Origin: Henriciella sp045287255
GTDB lineage: Bacteria; Pseudomonadota; Alphaproteobacteria; Caulobacterales; Hyphomonadaceae
DNA length: 64,000 bases
Reading direction: 5' to 3'
Assembly (NCBI RefSeq): GCF_045287255.1
Contig: NZ_CP137142.1
Span: forward strand, 806,001 to 870,000
Shown here: positions 52,344 to 59,947 of the stretch, in pieces
How the letters are laid out: each line of letters begins with the position of its first letter
How positions within the stretch are numbered: the stretch's first letter is position 1
Position numbers and translations under genes: made by a program
Notes under the pieces: generated by a model
Seen by the model: the letters and a program-made list of their open reading frames with translations, nothing else
What the model was told of the DNA's origin: nothing
Databases searched by the model: none

Positions 52344-53432
52344 TTAACCGGTTGCAGCGGCGTCATCTTCGCCATCATCTGCATTGCTATCCGTCAGCAA
52401 AACTTCTGACAGCAAGCCAGATCGCTTGCGAATCTCATACTCGATTTCATCAGCGATGGCTGGATTGGCGAGCAGGAATTGGCGGGTCTTTTCCCGGCCC
52501 TGACCAATCCGTTCTGTGCCATAAGAGTACCAGGAGCCCGATTTCTCAACCACTTCCGACTTCACGCCAAGGTCGATCAGTTCGCCCGTCTTGGAGATGC
52601 CTTCACCATAGATGATATCGAACTCAACTTGCCGGAAAGGTGGAGCGACCTTGTTTTTGACGACTTTGACACGGGTCTGGTTGCCGATGACTTCATCCCG
52701 ATCCTTGATTGCGCCGATGCGACGAATGTCGAGACGCACAGAGGAATAGAATTTCAGCGCATTCCCACCTGTCGTGGTTTCCGGGCTGCCAAACATCACC
52801 CCAATCTTCATCCGGATCTGGTTGATGAAGACGACCATACAGTTTGACTTGGAGATCGAGCCGGTCAGCTTGCGCAGGGCCTGGCTCATCAGGCGCGCTT
52901 GCAGGCCGGGCAGGCTGTCACCCATCTCACCTTCAATTTCCGCACGTGGGGTCAGTGCCGCAACCGAATCAATCACCAGAACATCAACAGCACCTGAGCG
53001 GACAAGTGTATCAGCAATCTCGAGGGCCTGTTCGCCCGTGTCAGGCTGCGAAATCAGAAGATCATCAAGGTCTACGCCAAGCTTACCGGCATAGACCGGG
53101 TCCAACGCGTGCTCCGCGTCAACAAAGGCACAAACGCCGCCATTCTTCTGGGCCTCAGCGACAACATGCAGGGAGAGGGTTGTCTTACCCGAGCTTTCCG
53201 GCCCGTAAATTTCGATAATCCGCCCTTTAGGCAGGCCGCCAATCCCCAAAGCAATATCCAGACCTAATGATCCGGTTGAAATTGCCTCAATATCCATGGC
53301 GGTTTTCTCACCCAGCCGCATCACCGAACCTTTACCAAAGGCACGGTCAATATTGGCGAGCGCGGTTTCGAGGGCTTTCTGCTTGTCCACGCCGGACTCC
53401 TTATCCACGAGTTGTAGAGCTGCTTTGGCCAT
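52344..53432 (-). CDS. recA: RecA recombinase
   Basis: 362 residues from ATG 53432, with GGAAAGGAAC upstream; further upstream frame is not coding. GSVMRLGE starts the core, GPESSGKTT (77-85) is Walker A, VLVIDSVAAL is Walker B, and INQIRMKIGVMFGSPETTTGGNALKFY holds the L1/L2 DNA-binding loops. The C-terminal tail is acidic (DSNADDGEDDA). RecA carries out strand exchange and triggers LexA cleavage. Its upstream region has GTTC/GAAC half-sites without the standard alphaproteobacterial spacing. Confidence 0.98.
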   Translation of the reverse strand: MAKAALQLVDKESGVDKQKALETALANIDRAFGKGSVMRLGEKTAMDIEAISTGSLGLDIALGIGGLPKGRIIEIYGPESSGKTTLSLHVVAEAQKNGGVCAFVDAEHALDPVYAGKLGVDLDDLLISQPDTGEQALEIADTLVRSGAVDVLVIDSVAALTPRAEIEGEMGDSLPGLQARLMSQALRKLTGSISKSNCMVVFINQIRMKIGVMFGSPETTTGGNALKFYSSVRLDIRRIGAIKDRDEVIGNQTRVKVVKNKVAPPFRQVEFDIIYGEGISKTGELIDLGVKSEVVEKSGSWYSYGTERIGQGREKTRQFLLANPAIADEIEYEIRKRSGLLSEVLLTDSNADDGEDDAAATG

Positions 53433-53585
53433 GAGTCGTTCCTTTCCGTCTATACTAGGCGACGGAAACACCCCGCCAGCCCTCATGCGATAGATGTTCG
53501 TACCACAAATGTTCCAAAGAACAAAGCAAAAACTTCTTGCGCTTAAGGGCTTTTCTTTTTCCTTATAATAAGGCACATTCGGAGA

Positions 53586-53789
53586 ATGCTAAAGAAGACA
53601 GACCGAGCGCCGGGTGAGGCGCGTTTGAAGTACCTGCCAGGGGATCTGGAGCTGCTGGAGCCGGGTGATTATGTGACGTGCGCAGTCACCGGACGCAAAA
53701 TTCCGATTGCCGCACTTCGGTACTGGAGCGCGACCCGACAGGAAGCCTACATTGATGCCGCTGCTGCTGCCAAGGCGATGGGCGGCTGA
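53586..53789 (+). CDS. DUF2093 family small protein
   Basis: 67 residues, ribosome site CGGAG. EARLKYLPGDLELLEPGDYVTCAVTGRKIPIAALRYWSATRQEAYIDA matches DUF2093, a short alphaproteobacterial family of unknown function. It is divergent from recA; TATAAT at 53564-53569 is a plausible -10 box in a 13-base palindrome. The M23 peptidase gene follows five bases later. Confidence 0.88.
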   Translation: MLKKTDRAPGEARLKYLPGDLELLEPGDYVTCAVTGRKIPIAALRYWSATRQEAYIDAAAAAKAMGG

Positions 53790-53793
53790 GCGC

Positions 53794-54717
53794 GTGATTG
53801 GCTTGCGCGAGTTACTGGTCGTACTGGCGGTGTGGGGCACCGGACAGCCATCACAGGCGTCTCCGAATATGGTGACAGCATCGACCATTTCATGCACAGG
53901 GCAGGCGGTTCAGGCAGGTCTATTGCTCTGCCATGCGGAAGGGGCAGAGACTTTGAAAGTTTCTGGTCTTGAGGGCGAAGCCGAGCGAAGCGTCAGCGTG
54001 AATGCGCAGGGTGTTGCAACGATTGGTGTCTTGCGGACTGAGGCGACTGTCATACGCATTGAGGCTGATAATCCGGTGCTCGCCCCAGTCGAGGTTGAGA
54101 TTGCGCCGCGTGAAGACCCATTCCGTATTATTGAGGGGCTGGACTGCGATAAGGTTGATGCGCGCACCGAAGAGCAAAAGGCGCATGCGGGTCGAAGCTG
54201 GGTGAAAAAACAGGACGCGTTCAAGCGCTTTGAGAGCGGGGCTGGCGCGCTGAATGGCTTTATACGGCCAGCAGAAGGCAGAATGTCTTCTCCATTTGGT
54301 CCGGCTCGAAAATATATCGGGGTCGGCCATGATGGGGAGCCGTGTGAGCGGACGCGCATACACTATGGCTATGATATCGCGATCCCGGTTGGGACGCCGA
54401 TTATTGCGCCCGCAGCAGGTATCGTGACGCTTGGCGATCCCGACCTCTACTATGAAGGCGGGACGGTCTTCCTCGACCATGGTGAAGGGCTTGTCTCAGT
54501 CTTCATGCACATGTCTGAGGTTCAGGTTGAAGCGGGCACTCAGGTCGAGGTTGGCGAACAGCTTGGGCTGTCTGGTAATACCGGGCGCACAACGGGGCCG
54601 CACCTGCATTGGGCCGTAAAGTGGCGCAATCCAGCGAGCGATGACCGCCGGAAGGATTTCTATATCGATCCGGCGCTACTCATGCTGTTGGAGCCAGTGG
54701 TAGCCGAAGCTGAGTAG
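53794..54717 (+). CDS. M23 family (LytM-like) metallopeptidase
   Basis: 307 residues from the GTG at 53794, which follows the DUF2093 stop by four bases and begins a signal peptide (ELLVVLAVWGTGQPSQA). Residues 195-290 form an M23 domain: HYGYDIAIPVGTPIIAPAAGIV carries the HxxxD metal motif, GEGLVSVFMHMSEV the third metal residue, and TTGPHLHWAV the HxH motif. These enzymes cut peptidoglycan cross-links. The N-terminal 90 residues are unassigned. A small overlap with DUF2093 suggests an operon. Confidence 0.85.
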   Translation: MIGLRELLVVLAVWGTGQPSQASPNMVTASTISCTGQAVQAGLLLCHAEGAETLKVSGLEGEAERSVSVNAQGVATIGVLRTEATVIRIEADNPVLAPVEVEIAPREDPFRIIEGLDCDKVDARTEEQKAHAGRSWVKKQDAFKRFESGAGALNGFIRPAEGRMSSPFGPARKYIGVGHDGEPCERTRIHYGYDIAIPVGTPIIAPAAGIVTLGDPDLYYEGGTVFLDHGEGLVSVFMHMSEVQVEAGTQVEVGEQLGLSGNTGRTTGPHLHWAVKWRNPASDDRRKDFYIDPALLMLLEPVVAEAE

Positions 54718-54744
54718 AGCCTGAAACTGCGCATGTTTAGGCCC

Positions 54745-55716
54745 TTAAGGGATGAGAAGCGTCGCGCCGACAGTTTTCCCACTTTCAATCGCGGTATGGG
54801 CCTGACCAACATCAGAGAGCGCGAATCTCTGGCCGATATGCGGTTTCAGTGTACCTGCCCGCAGCGCGCCAAATAGGGCTGCAGCGCCGCGCTCAAGGTC
54901 TTGCGGCGTTGGAATGAAGCTGAACAGGCTTGGCCGGGTCAGAACAAGTGAGCCTTTGGCCCCAAGAATAACCGGGGCGATCGGCTCAGCAGCGCCAGAC
55001 GCATTGCCATAACTGATCCACCACCCGCGTGGTTTCAAACTGTTCAGAGACGCTTCGGCAGAGGCTTTGCCAACACTGTCATAACTCACATCAACGCCTT
55101 TTCCGCCTGTCAGCTCACGAACCGCTTCGGCAACATTGCCGTTGGTGAGGACCGTCTCAGCAGCGCCGAGCTCGCGGGCCCTTGCAGCCTTGTCTTCGCT
55201 GGATGTCGCCGCGATGACTTTGACACCAAGAGAGGTTGCCCATGGCACCAGCAATGACCCGACACCGCCAACGGGTGCCCAAACCAAAGCGGTTTCTCCG
55301 GGGGAGGCGCGACGAACCTCAAACAAGAGCATCCAGGCGGTAAGCCCTTTGAGCATGACAGCCGCAGCGGTTTCCTCGCTAATACCATCGGGCAGCTTCA
55401 CCATCATGGCCGCACGCCCCGTGTAATGGCTCGTGTAAGCGCCAGCCCCGAGATAGCCGACCCGGTCACCGGGTTTCAGGGTTTCAACGCCTTCACCGAC
55501 CGCCTCGACAATGCCGGCGCCTTCTGATCCCGGCGTGAACGGTAGTTTGACCGGATAGAGGCCTGTGCGGTGATAGGTGTCGATAAAGTTCAGCCCGATA
55601 GCGGTTTGACGAACGAGCGCTTCGCCGGGGCCGGGGACGCGAGGTTCGCGCTCAACTTTCTGCAAAACCTCCACCCCGCCGGTTTGTTCAATCTGTATTG
55701 CGTAAGGGCTGGTCAT
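54745..55716 (-). CDS. NADPH:quinone oxidoreductase (zinc-independent MDR family)
   Basis: 323 residues from ATG 55716 (GGGAGAGACACC). GEALVRQTAIGLNFIDTYHRTGLYP, FTPGSEGAGIVEAVGEGV and the nucleotide fold VWAPVGGVGSLLVPWATSLGVKVIAATSS are typical of quinone oxidoreductases. Zinc ligands of alcohol dehydrogenases are absent. It reduces quinones using NADPH. Divergent from rnhB. Confidence 0.92.
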   Translation of the reverse strand: MTSPYAIQIEQTGGVEVLQKVEREPRVPGPGEALVRQTAIGLNFIDTYHRTGLYPVKLPFTPGSEGAGIVEAVGEGVETLKPGDRVGYLGAGAYTSHYTGRAAMMVKLPDGISEETAAAVMLKGLTAWMLLFEVRRASPGETALVWAPVGGVGSLLVPWATSLGVKVIAATSSEDKAARARELGAAETVLTNGNVAEAVRELTGGKGVDVSYDSVGKASAEASLNSLKPRGWWISYGNASGAAEPIAPVILGAKGSLVLTRPSLFSFIPTPQDLERGAAALFGALRAGTLKPHIGQRFALSDVGQAHTAIESGKTVGATLLIP

Positions 55717-55750
55717 GGTGTCTCTCCCGGAATCGGTTTTGCTTGTCTGG

Positions 55751-56335
55751 ATGAGCGATATAGAATTTATTTGCGGTGTCGACGAGGCCGGGCGTGGCCC
55801 ATGGGCCGGGCCTGTGACCGCCGGGGCTGTGATCCTTGATCCGGATAAGCCAATTGAGGGCCTGACGGACTCCAAGAAGTTAAGCGAGAAAAAGCGGCTC
55901 TTGCTTGAACCCCAAATCAAGGCCCACGCGATTGCCTGGGCTGTTGTGCATGTCAGCGCTGAAGAGATTGACCGCATCAACATTCGCGAAGCAACCTTTG
56001 CGGCGATGTGCCAGGCGGTACAGACGCTCTCTGTCAGGCCGCATCAAATCCTGATTGATGGCAATGCGTTGCCGCAGAACCTGCCAGTGCCTGCGCAAGC
56101 CATTATCAAAGGTGACCTGACAGAGCCTGCAATCTCAGCAGCTTCCATTCTGGCAAAAACAGCGCGGGATCGCTTGATGATTGATCTCGATACGCAGTTC
56201 CCGGGCTATGGTTTTGCGGGCCATAAAGGCTATGGCACCGCCGCACATGCGCAAGCGCTCTCGCAGCTTGGCCCGTGCGCGCAGCATCGGCAGAGCTTTG
56301 CTCCTGTTCGTAAGGTCATGCGATTGCGCGCCTGA
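55751..56335 (+). CDS. rnhB: Ribonuclease HII
   Basis: 194 residues from ATG 55751 (no strong ribosome site). CGVDEAGRGPWAGPVTAGAVIL carries the catalytic Asp-Glu, LTDSKKLSEKKR and ISAASILAKTARDRLM are the family blocks, and GYGFAGHKGYGTAAHA is the C-terminal signature. It removes RNA from RNA-DNA hybrids and single ribonucleotides. Followed by the GIY-YIG gene. Confidence 0.96.
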   Translation: MSDIEFICGVDEAGRGPWAGPVTAGAVILDPDKPIEGLTDSKKLSEKKRLLLEPQIKAHAIAWAVVHVSAEEIDRINIREATFAAMCQAVQTLSVRPHQILIDGNALPQNLPVPAQAIIKGDLTEPAISAASILAKTARDRLMIDLDTQFPGYGFAGHKGYGTAAHAQALSQLGPCAQHRQSFAPVRKVMRLRA

Positions 56336-56406
56336 GTCCTGTGTTTGCCAAAGGTTAACGATTTGCCGCCATTTATTAACGCTATTGCTAAAGCGGAGCA
56401 GGCGAG

Positions 56407-56877
56407 ATGATCTTCAAGAAACGCTATTTCTGGCGCGGGGAAAGCAACGAACTTTACAGATTTAAGGTTCGCCAGCACGTCTCGGGCCTGCCTGAGCGGA
56501 GCGGCATCTATGTTTTCGCGCGCCGCCGTTTCATCTTTTTCGTCAAGGCTCTCTATGTTGGAAAGGCCAAGAACCTGCTGGAGCGTGTCGATGGTCATGA
56601 GCGCTGGACTGACGCCCGCAAAAAAGGGGCGAATGAAATCCATTTTCGCCATGCCGATTACAGCAAGGTCGACCGGATAGAGGAAGACCTCATCCGTCAT
56701 CTCAAGCCAAAGCTCAATGATATTCACAAACCCCGCAGTTCTTGCGATGCTCCAAACCATGAGAAGCTTCGCGCGCGCTGGATGTGTGCCTCGGAGTATT
56801 GGAGCCTCAACGATCCAAAGCCCAAGTCCCGCAAATCGAAATCAGCCGCCAAATCCTATTGGGACAAGGCGGCCTGA
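56407..56877 (+). CDS. GIY-YIG domain protein
   Basis: 156 residues, ribosome site GGAGCAGGCGAG. GIYVFARRRFIFFVKALYVGKAKNLLERVDGHERW is the GIY...YVG catalytic start, with the Arg and His expected downstream, and RIEEDLIRHLKPKLND contains the metal Glu. The C terminus is Lys/Ser rich. The nuclease fold suggests DNA or RNA cleavage, but the substrate is unknown. It is unlike UvrC in lacking other domains. Confidence 0.85.
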   Translation: MIFKKRYFWRGESNELYRFKVRQHVSGLPERSGIYVFARRRFIFFVKALYVGKAKNLLERVDGHERWTDARKKGANEIHFRHADYSKVDRIEEDLIRHLKPKLNDIHKPRSSCDAPNHEKLRARWMCASEYWSLNDPKPKSRKSKSAAKSYWDKAA

Positions 56878-56931
56878 GCCATCCTGATGCCTTTGGCTTG
56901 AACTCAGCTCCAGTTCAGGCAAAAGAGGCCG

Positions 56932-57804
56932 ATGCCTGACACGTCTTTCTCAACTGTCCCGCCAATCTTTGCCGATGTGCCCTCATCGGTGAGCTTCAAG
57001 AAGCTGCGCAAGCGGCTGGTGCGCGGGGCGCTGCAGGTGATTGACCAATATGAACTGGTCGACCGCAAGGCCAAGAAACGTCCCAAATGGCTCGTCTGCC
57101 TGTCGGGCGGCAAAGACAGTTACGGCCTGCTGGCTGTCCTCCTCGACCTGCAATGGCAGGGGGCGCTGCCGGTTGATCTGCTCGCCTGTAATCTCGATCA
57201 GGGCCAACCTGGTTTTCCCAAACATGTTCTGCCGGAATGGCTGGAGAAGACCGGCGTGCCCTACCGGATTGAAACCGAAGACACCTATTCCATCGTCACC
57301 GAGAAAGTCTCTGCCGACCGCACGTTCTGCGCGCTTTGTTCGCGTCTGCGGCGGGGCATTCTGTACCGCATTGCGCGGGAGGAGGGGTGCGATGCCATCG
57401 TTCTGGGCCACCACCGCGATGATGCGCTTGAGACCTTCATGATGAACCTCGTCCATGGTGGGCGCCTTGCGGCGATGCCGCCAAAGCTGCTCAATGATGA
57501 GGGCGATGTCATGGTCTTGCGCCCGCTAATCACGGCGGCGGAGAGTGACCTCGAAAAGTTCTCAACCGCCATGCAGTTTCCGATTATTCCGTGTAATCTC
57601 TGTGGCTCTCAGGATGGGTTACAGCGTGTTGCGATGAAGCAGATGCTGAATGACTGGGAACAGCGCAAACCCGGCGTGCGGCAAGTGATGGCGCATGCGC
57701 TGGCGACGGTGCGGCCCAGCCATCTGCACGACCCGCGCGTGTTTGACTTTGCTGGCCTTGCCCCTGGTGGCACAGGCGAGAGCGATGACGGGGTGCCGTT
57801 TTAG
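56932..57804 (+). CDS. ttcA: tRNA 2-thiocytidine biosynthesis protein
   Basis: 290 residues. CLSGGKDSYGLLAVLLDLQ holds the PP-loop (58-63). CALC and CNLC are the two CxxC pairs that bind the iron-sulfur cluster, and VLGHHRDDALETFMMNLVHGGRL is the adenylation block. TtcA adds sulfur at C32 of tRNAs. The N-terminal 30 residues differ from E. coli. Preceded by the GIY-YIG gene. A hairpin follows the stop at 57805-57837. Confidence 0.95.
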   Translation: MPDTSFSTVPPIFADVPSSVSFKKLRKRLVRGALQVIDQYELVDRKAKKRPKWLVCLSGGKDSYGLLAVLLDLQWQGALPVDLLACNLDQGQPGFPKHVLPEWLEKTGVPYRIETEDTYSIVTEKVSADRTFCALCSRLRRGILYRIAREEGCDAIVLGHHRDDALETFMMNLVHGGRLAAMPPKLLNDEGDVMVLRPLITAAESDLEKFSTAMQFPIIPCNLCGSQDGLQRVAMKQMLNDWEQRKPGVRQVMAHALATVRPSHLHDPRVFDFAGLAPGGTGESDDGVPF

Positions 57805-57837
57805 GTGGGCGCGCTAACGCCTTCGGCGAGCGCCCAC
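57805..57837 (+). terminator. Hairpin after ttcA
   Basis: GTGGGCGC (57805-57812) and GCGCCCAC (57830-57837) are inverted, with GCCTTCGGC as an inner stem. No U-tract follows, so it may be Rho-dependent or only structural. The following 170 bases hold a CATGAACC/GGTTCATG inverted pair and no gene. Confidence 0.4.
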
Positions 57838-58009
57838 AAGCCGGTTCCGGTCTGGCTTTGCCAGCCCATGAACCAGGCTGAAGGCTCTGTCTCTTCACAC
57901 GCACCTTACGCTCCGAACACAAAACGGCCCTGAGCCCGGTTCATGCGCCGCAGGCGCGGAACCCGCTTCGCCCTGCTGCGGCACAGCCGCTCAGCGCAGG
58001 GCACAAACT

Positions 58010-58396
58010 TTAGTGCCCCAATCTAAAGCCAACGATGCACTTGGCGCCGCCAGCGCCCATTTTTGTCTCGATCTGGACTTTCATCTTGTTGGCGAGACCC
58101 TGCGACAGCAGCAGGACATTCGTATCGGAGAGCGTGCGGCCCGGACAGCTCGATCCGCCCCATTTATAGGTGCGCGTCTTATTCTTGCTGACGGGATAGA
58201 CCACCAATTCCCCATGCAGCTTGGCATACTCATCATGGGTGCGCTCCAACACGCGCAGCGAGACCATGGTCTGCCATGGCAGCGTTTGAGGCTGTTCCGC
58301 TTCGGCGGGTGCGGCCTGCATAGCGCGTTGCTGGGCATGGCCCGAGATGGCAATTGCGCCGCCGAGCAGGGTGAGGGCGAGTAATCTGGCTTTCAT
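58010..58396 (-). CDS. Small secreted hypothetical protein
   Basis: 128 residues. A signal peptide ends in SGHAQ. The mature part has two Cys (SSCPGRTLSDT and AKCIVGFRLGH) that could form a disulfide, and an ELVVYPVSKNKTRTYKWGG strand-rich centre. No family recognised. It is preceded by GGGGAAGAC and terminates at 58010 next to the palindrome-rich gap. Confidence 0.65.
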   Translation of the reverse strand: MKARLLALTLLGGAIAISGHAQQRAMQAAPAEAEQPQTLPWQTMVSLRVLERTHDEYAKLHGELVVYPVSKNKTRTYKWGGSSCPGRTLSDTNVLLLSQGLANKMKVQIETKMGAGGAKCIVGFRLGH

Positions 58397-58516
58397 AGTC
58401 TTCCCCTTCTGTTTGGCCGCATCATACGGGCGAAGGGGATATTTGGCAAAGCTGGTGTGGATTTACCCCAGCACAAAAAACCAGACCGCCTCGCAACGTC
58501 TGGATATACAGGGCCT

Positions 58517-58589
58517 GGGCGCGCTCAGGGTGAACGCGATCGACTGCCGCTCTTTCGAGACGGCTATAGCGCCCAGCCTGAGCGCGCCC
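58517..58589. repeat. Extended inverted repeat (13-base arms)
   Basis: The arms GGGCGCGCTCAGG and CCTGAGCGCGCCC are perfect and the 47-base centre contains GCCGCTC-TTTC-GAGACGGC, a secondary stem. The element could fold into a stable stem-loop or cruciform. It is not followed by a U-tract, so terminator function is unlikely. Confidence 0.6.
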
Positions 58590-58823
58590 GCGGTGGCGTA
58601 TTTTCGGTCATTTCCCATGCAGCTTTCACCAGCACAGGTCCGGGCTTTAGCGCTTGTCGGAGATGAGATCGCTCACCTCCTCGCGCCATAACCACCCGAC
58701 TGTTCCGCAAGACCGGGCACGGACCCAAAGCCAGCAGACACAGACCACCACTCTCACCCTCATTTCCAGCTGTTCCGGAAAGACCCTGTCATAGAGGGGA
58801 GATGGCAAGCATTATACGCGCGA

Positions 58824-58922
58824 GGATAAGGGGTGGGATTGGTTTCTGAGCCCCCTCACGTCACGCTTTGCACGGCTTGACCGTGCAATCCATCCCTTAT
58901 GGGTTCGTCCGGGATAAGGGGT
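58824..58922. repeat. Compound repeat with direct GGATAAGGGGT copies and central hairpin
   Basis: GGATAAGGGGT occurs at 58824-58834 and 58912-58922 in the same orientation. The central hairpin TTGCACGG-CTTGA-CCGTGCAA (58868-58888) is perfect. ATAAGGGGTGGGATTG also pairs imperfectly with CAATCCATCCCTTAT. Such layouts are seen in short mobile or REP-type elements. Confidence 0.45.
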
Positions 58923-59107
58923 AGCAATAACGCCTTACCTTCATGACAGAGCATGGGAAATGAACCCTATGAACAAGCCGTGGGGAGGCCTTCTCAAAAT
59001 GCACAGAGCAAAAGTAGGGCGGGTTATGAGCTGACCATAGCTTTGGCCTGTTTTATTGGCGGGATACGCTCGCGCTATCCTGCCTTACGCGCGCGGAGCG
59101 ACGCTGA

Positions 59108-59896
59108 CTATCGCTCCAGTATATTGTCAAAAGATACAGTGTACTTTCTATCTATTCTGCATTGCAGGGTATAAGAATTTGTCATCACTAGATCTTTAAA
59201 AGATATAATTATTTGATGATCGCCCGCGGCTATATTTGGCCTGACCGAGCTCTTAATAACTTCATCAAGAACCGTATCTCCAGCCAACGAATACTCTGAT
59301 GGTAGCCAAGTTTGATTGCTTTGGTCTTTTAACACGCATTTATCAAGCCATACTTGTCTGGCAGGACCGCTATAATTAAGGTTACCGAAACACTCCAATG
59401 ATGTTCCGCGTTTTGAACATCGTTCTAATGATACTGCGAATGGGCCGACAGACTGAGCTGTAGGGACTCGTCTATCATACGCTTGGGCGGCTGACGGCTG
59501 CGAGGGACTCAATACATTGACTGATTCAACTTTCTGCGACGGTTCGGTGCTAACTTGCTTTCGTTGAGCTAGCGCCGCAACATTCTCCTCAAGTCTAGTA
59601 ACCCTTTGACCAAGCTCACTAGTTGCACCACCAGTAGTCGCATCTATGCCATCAACTCGAGTTTCGATAACGGCAGACACAGATGTCAGTGACGATACTT
59701 GAGCCTCAAGCTTGTTAAGTCGTCTAGCTACTTCTGTAGCCCCTTCCGGCTCACTAAGAGTGTCATAGTCTCCGAGACGCGCTTCCATAGCGCTGAGGCG
59801 ATCTTGAACCGAGTCGTACTCGACAGCTCCCCACCACAAGCCAGTCGCTAGTATGCCGAGTGCGCTCACACCCGCAAACAGATTACCTAAATTCAT
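59108..59896 (-). CDS. A/T-rich hypothetical coiled-coil membrane protein
   Basis: 262 residues with a single N-terminal membrane segment (NLFAGVSALGILATGLWWG) and a coiled coil (residues about 30-115) with heptad-like RRLNKLEAQVSSLTSV. The C-terminal domain has CSKRGTSLECFGNLNYSG, CVLKD and CRIDRKY, four Cys that may form two disulfides. Base composition is visibly lower in G/C than the surroundings. No family recognised. The location beside a palindrome-rich gap fits recent acquisition. Confidence 0.65.
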   Translation of the reverse strand: MNLGNLFAGVSALGILATGLWWGAVEYDSVQDRLSAMEARLGDYDTLSEPEGATEVARRLNKLEAQVSSLTSVSAVIETRVDGIDATTGGATSELGQRVTRLEENVAALAQRKQVSTEPSQKVESVNVLSPSQPSAAQAYDRRVPTAQSVGPFAVSLERCSKRGTSLECFGNLNYSGPARQVWLDKCVLKDQSNQTWLPSEYSLAGDTVLDEVIKSSVRPNIAAGDHQIIISFKDLVMTNSYTLQCRIDRKYTVSFDNILER

Positions 59897-59947
59897 TGAC
59901 GCCCCTCTATTTTCCCAAGTGGGATTTTGGTTGCCAATTCTGTCAAG

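Larger units (their letters stand above)
58397..59107. other. Palindrome-rich 0.7 kb gap without convincing genes
   Basis: Two structured elements stand out. GGGCGCGCTCAGG (58517-58529) and CCTGAGCGCGCCC (58577-58589) are exact 13-base arms enclosing an inner GCCG...CGGC stem. TTGCACGG (58868-58875) and CCGTGCAA (58881-58888) pair around CTTGA, within a larger imperfect stem flanked by GGATAAGGGGT direct repeats (58824-58834 and 58912-58922). Short frames present have no ribosome sites or family features. This looks like a dispersed-repeat region. Confidence 0.5.

Noticed and set aside
53433..53585. Standard alphaproteobacterial SOS box before recA
   Set aside because: GTTC half-sites exist but the spacing is 11, not 7, so I did not annotate a LexA box.
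58347..58691. 114-codon plus-strand frame in the palindrome-rich gap
   Set aside because: It overlaps the signal peptide region of the minus-strand gene, has no ribosome site or family feature and spans an inverted repeat.
58953..59174. 73-codon plus-strand frame
   Set aside because: No ribosome site, no recognisable feature, and it overlaps the end of the A/T-rich gene on the other strand.
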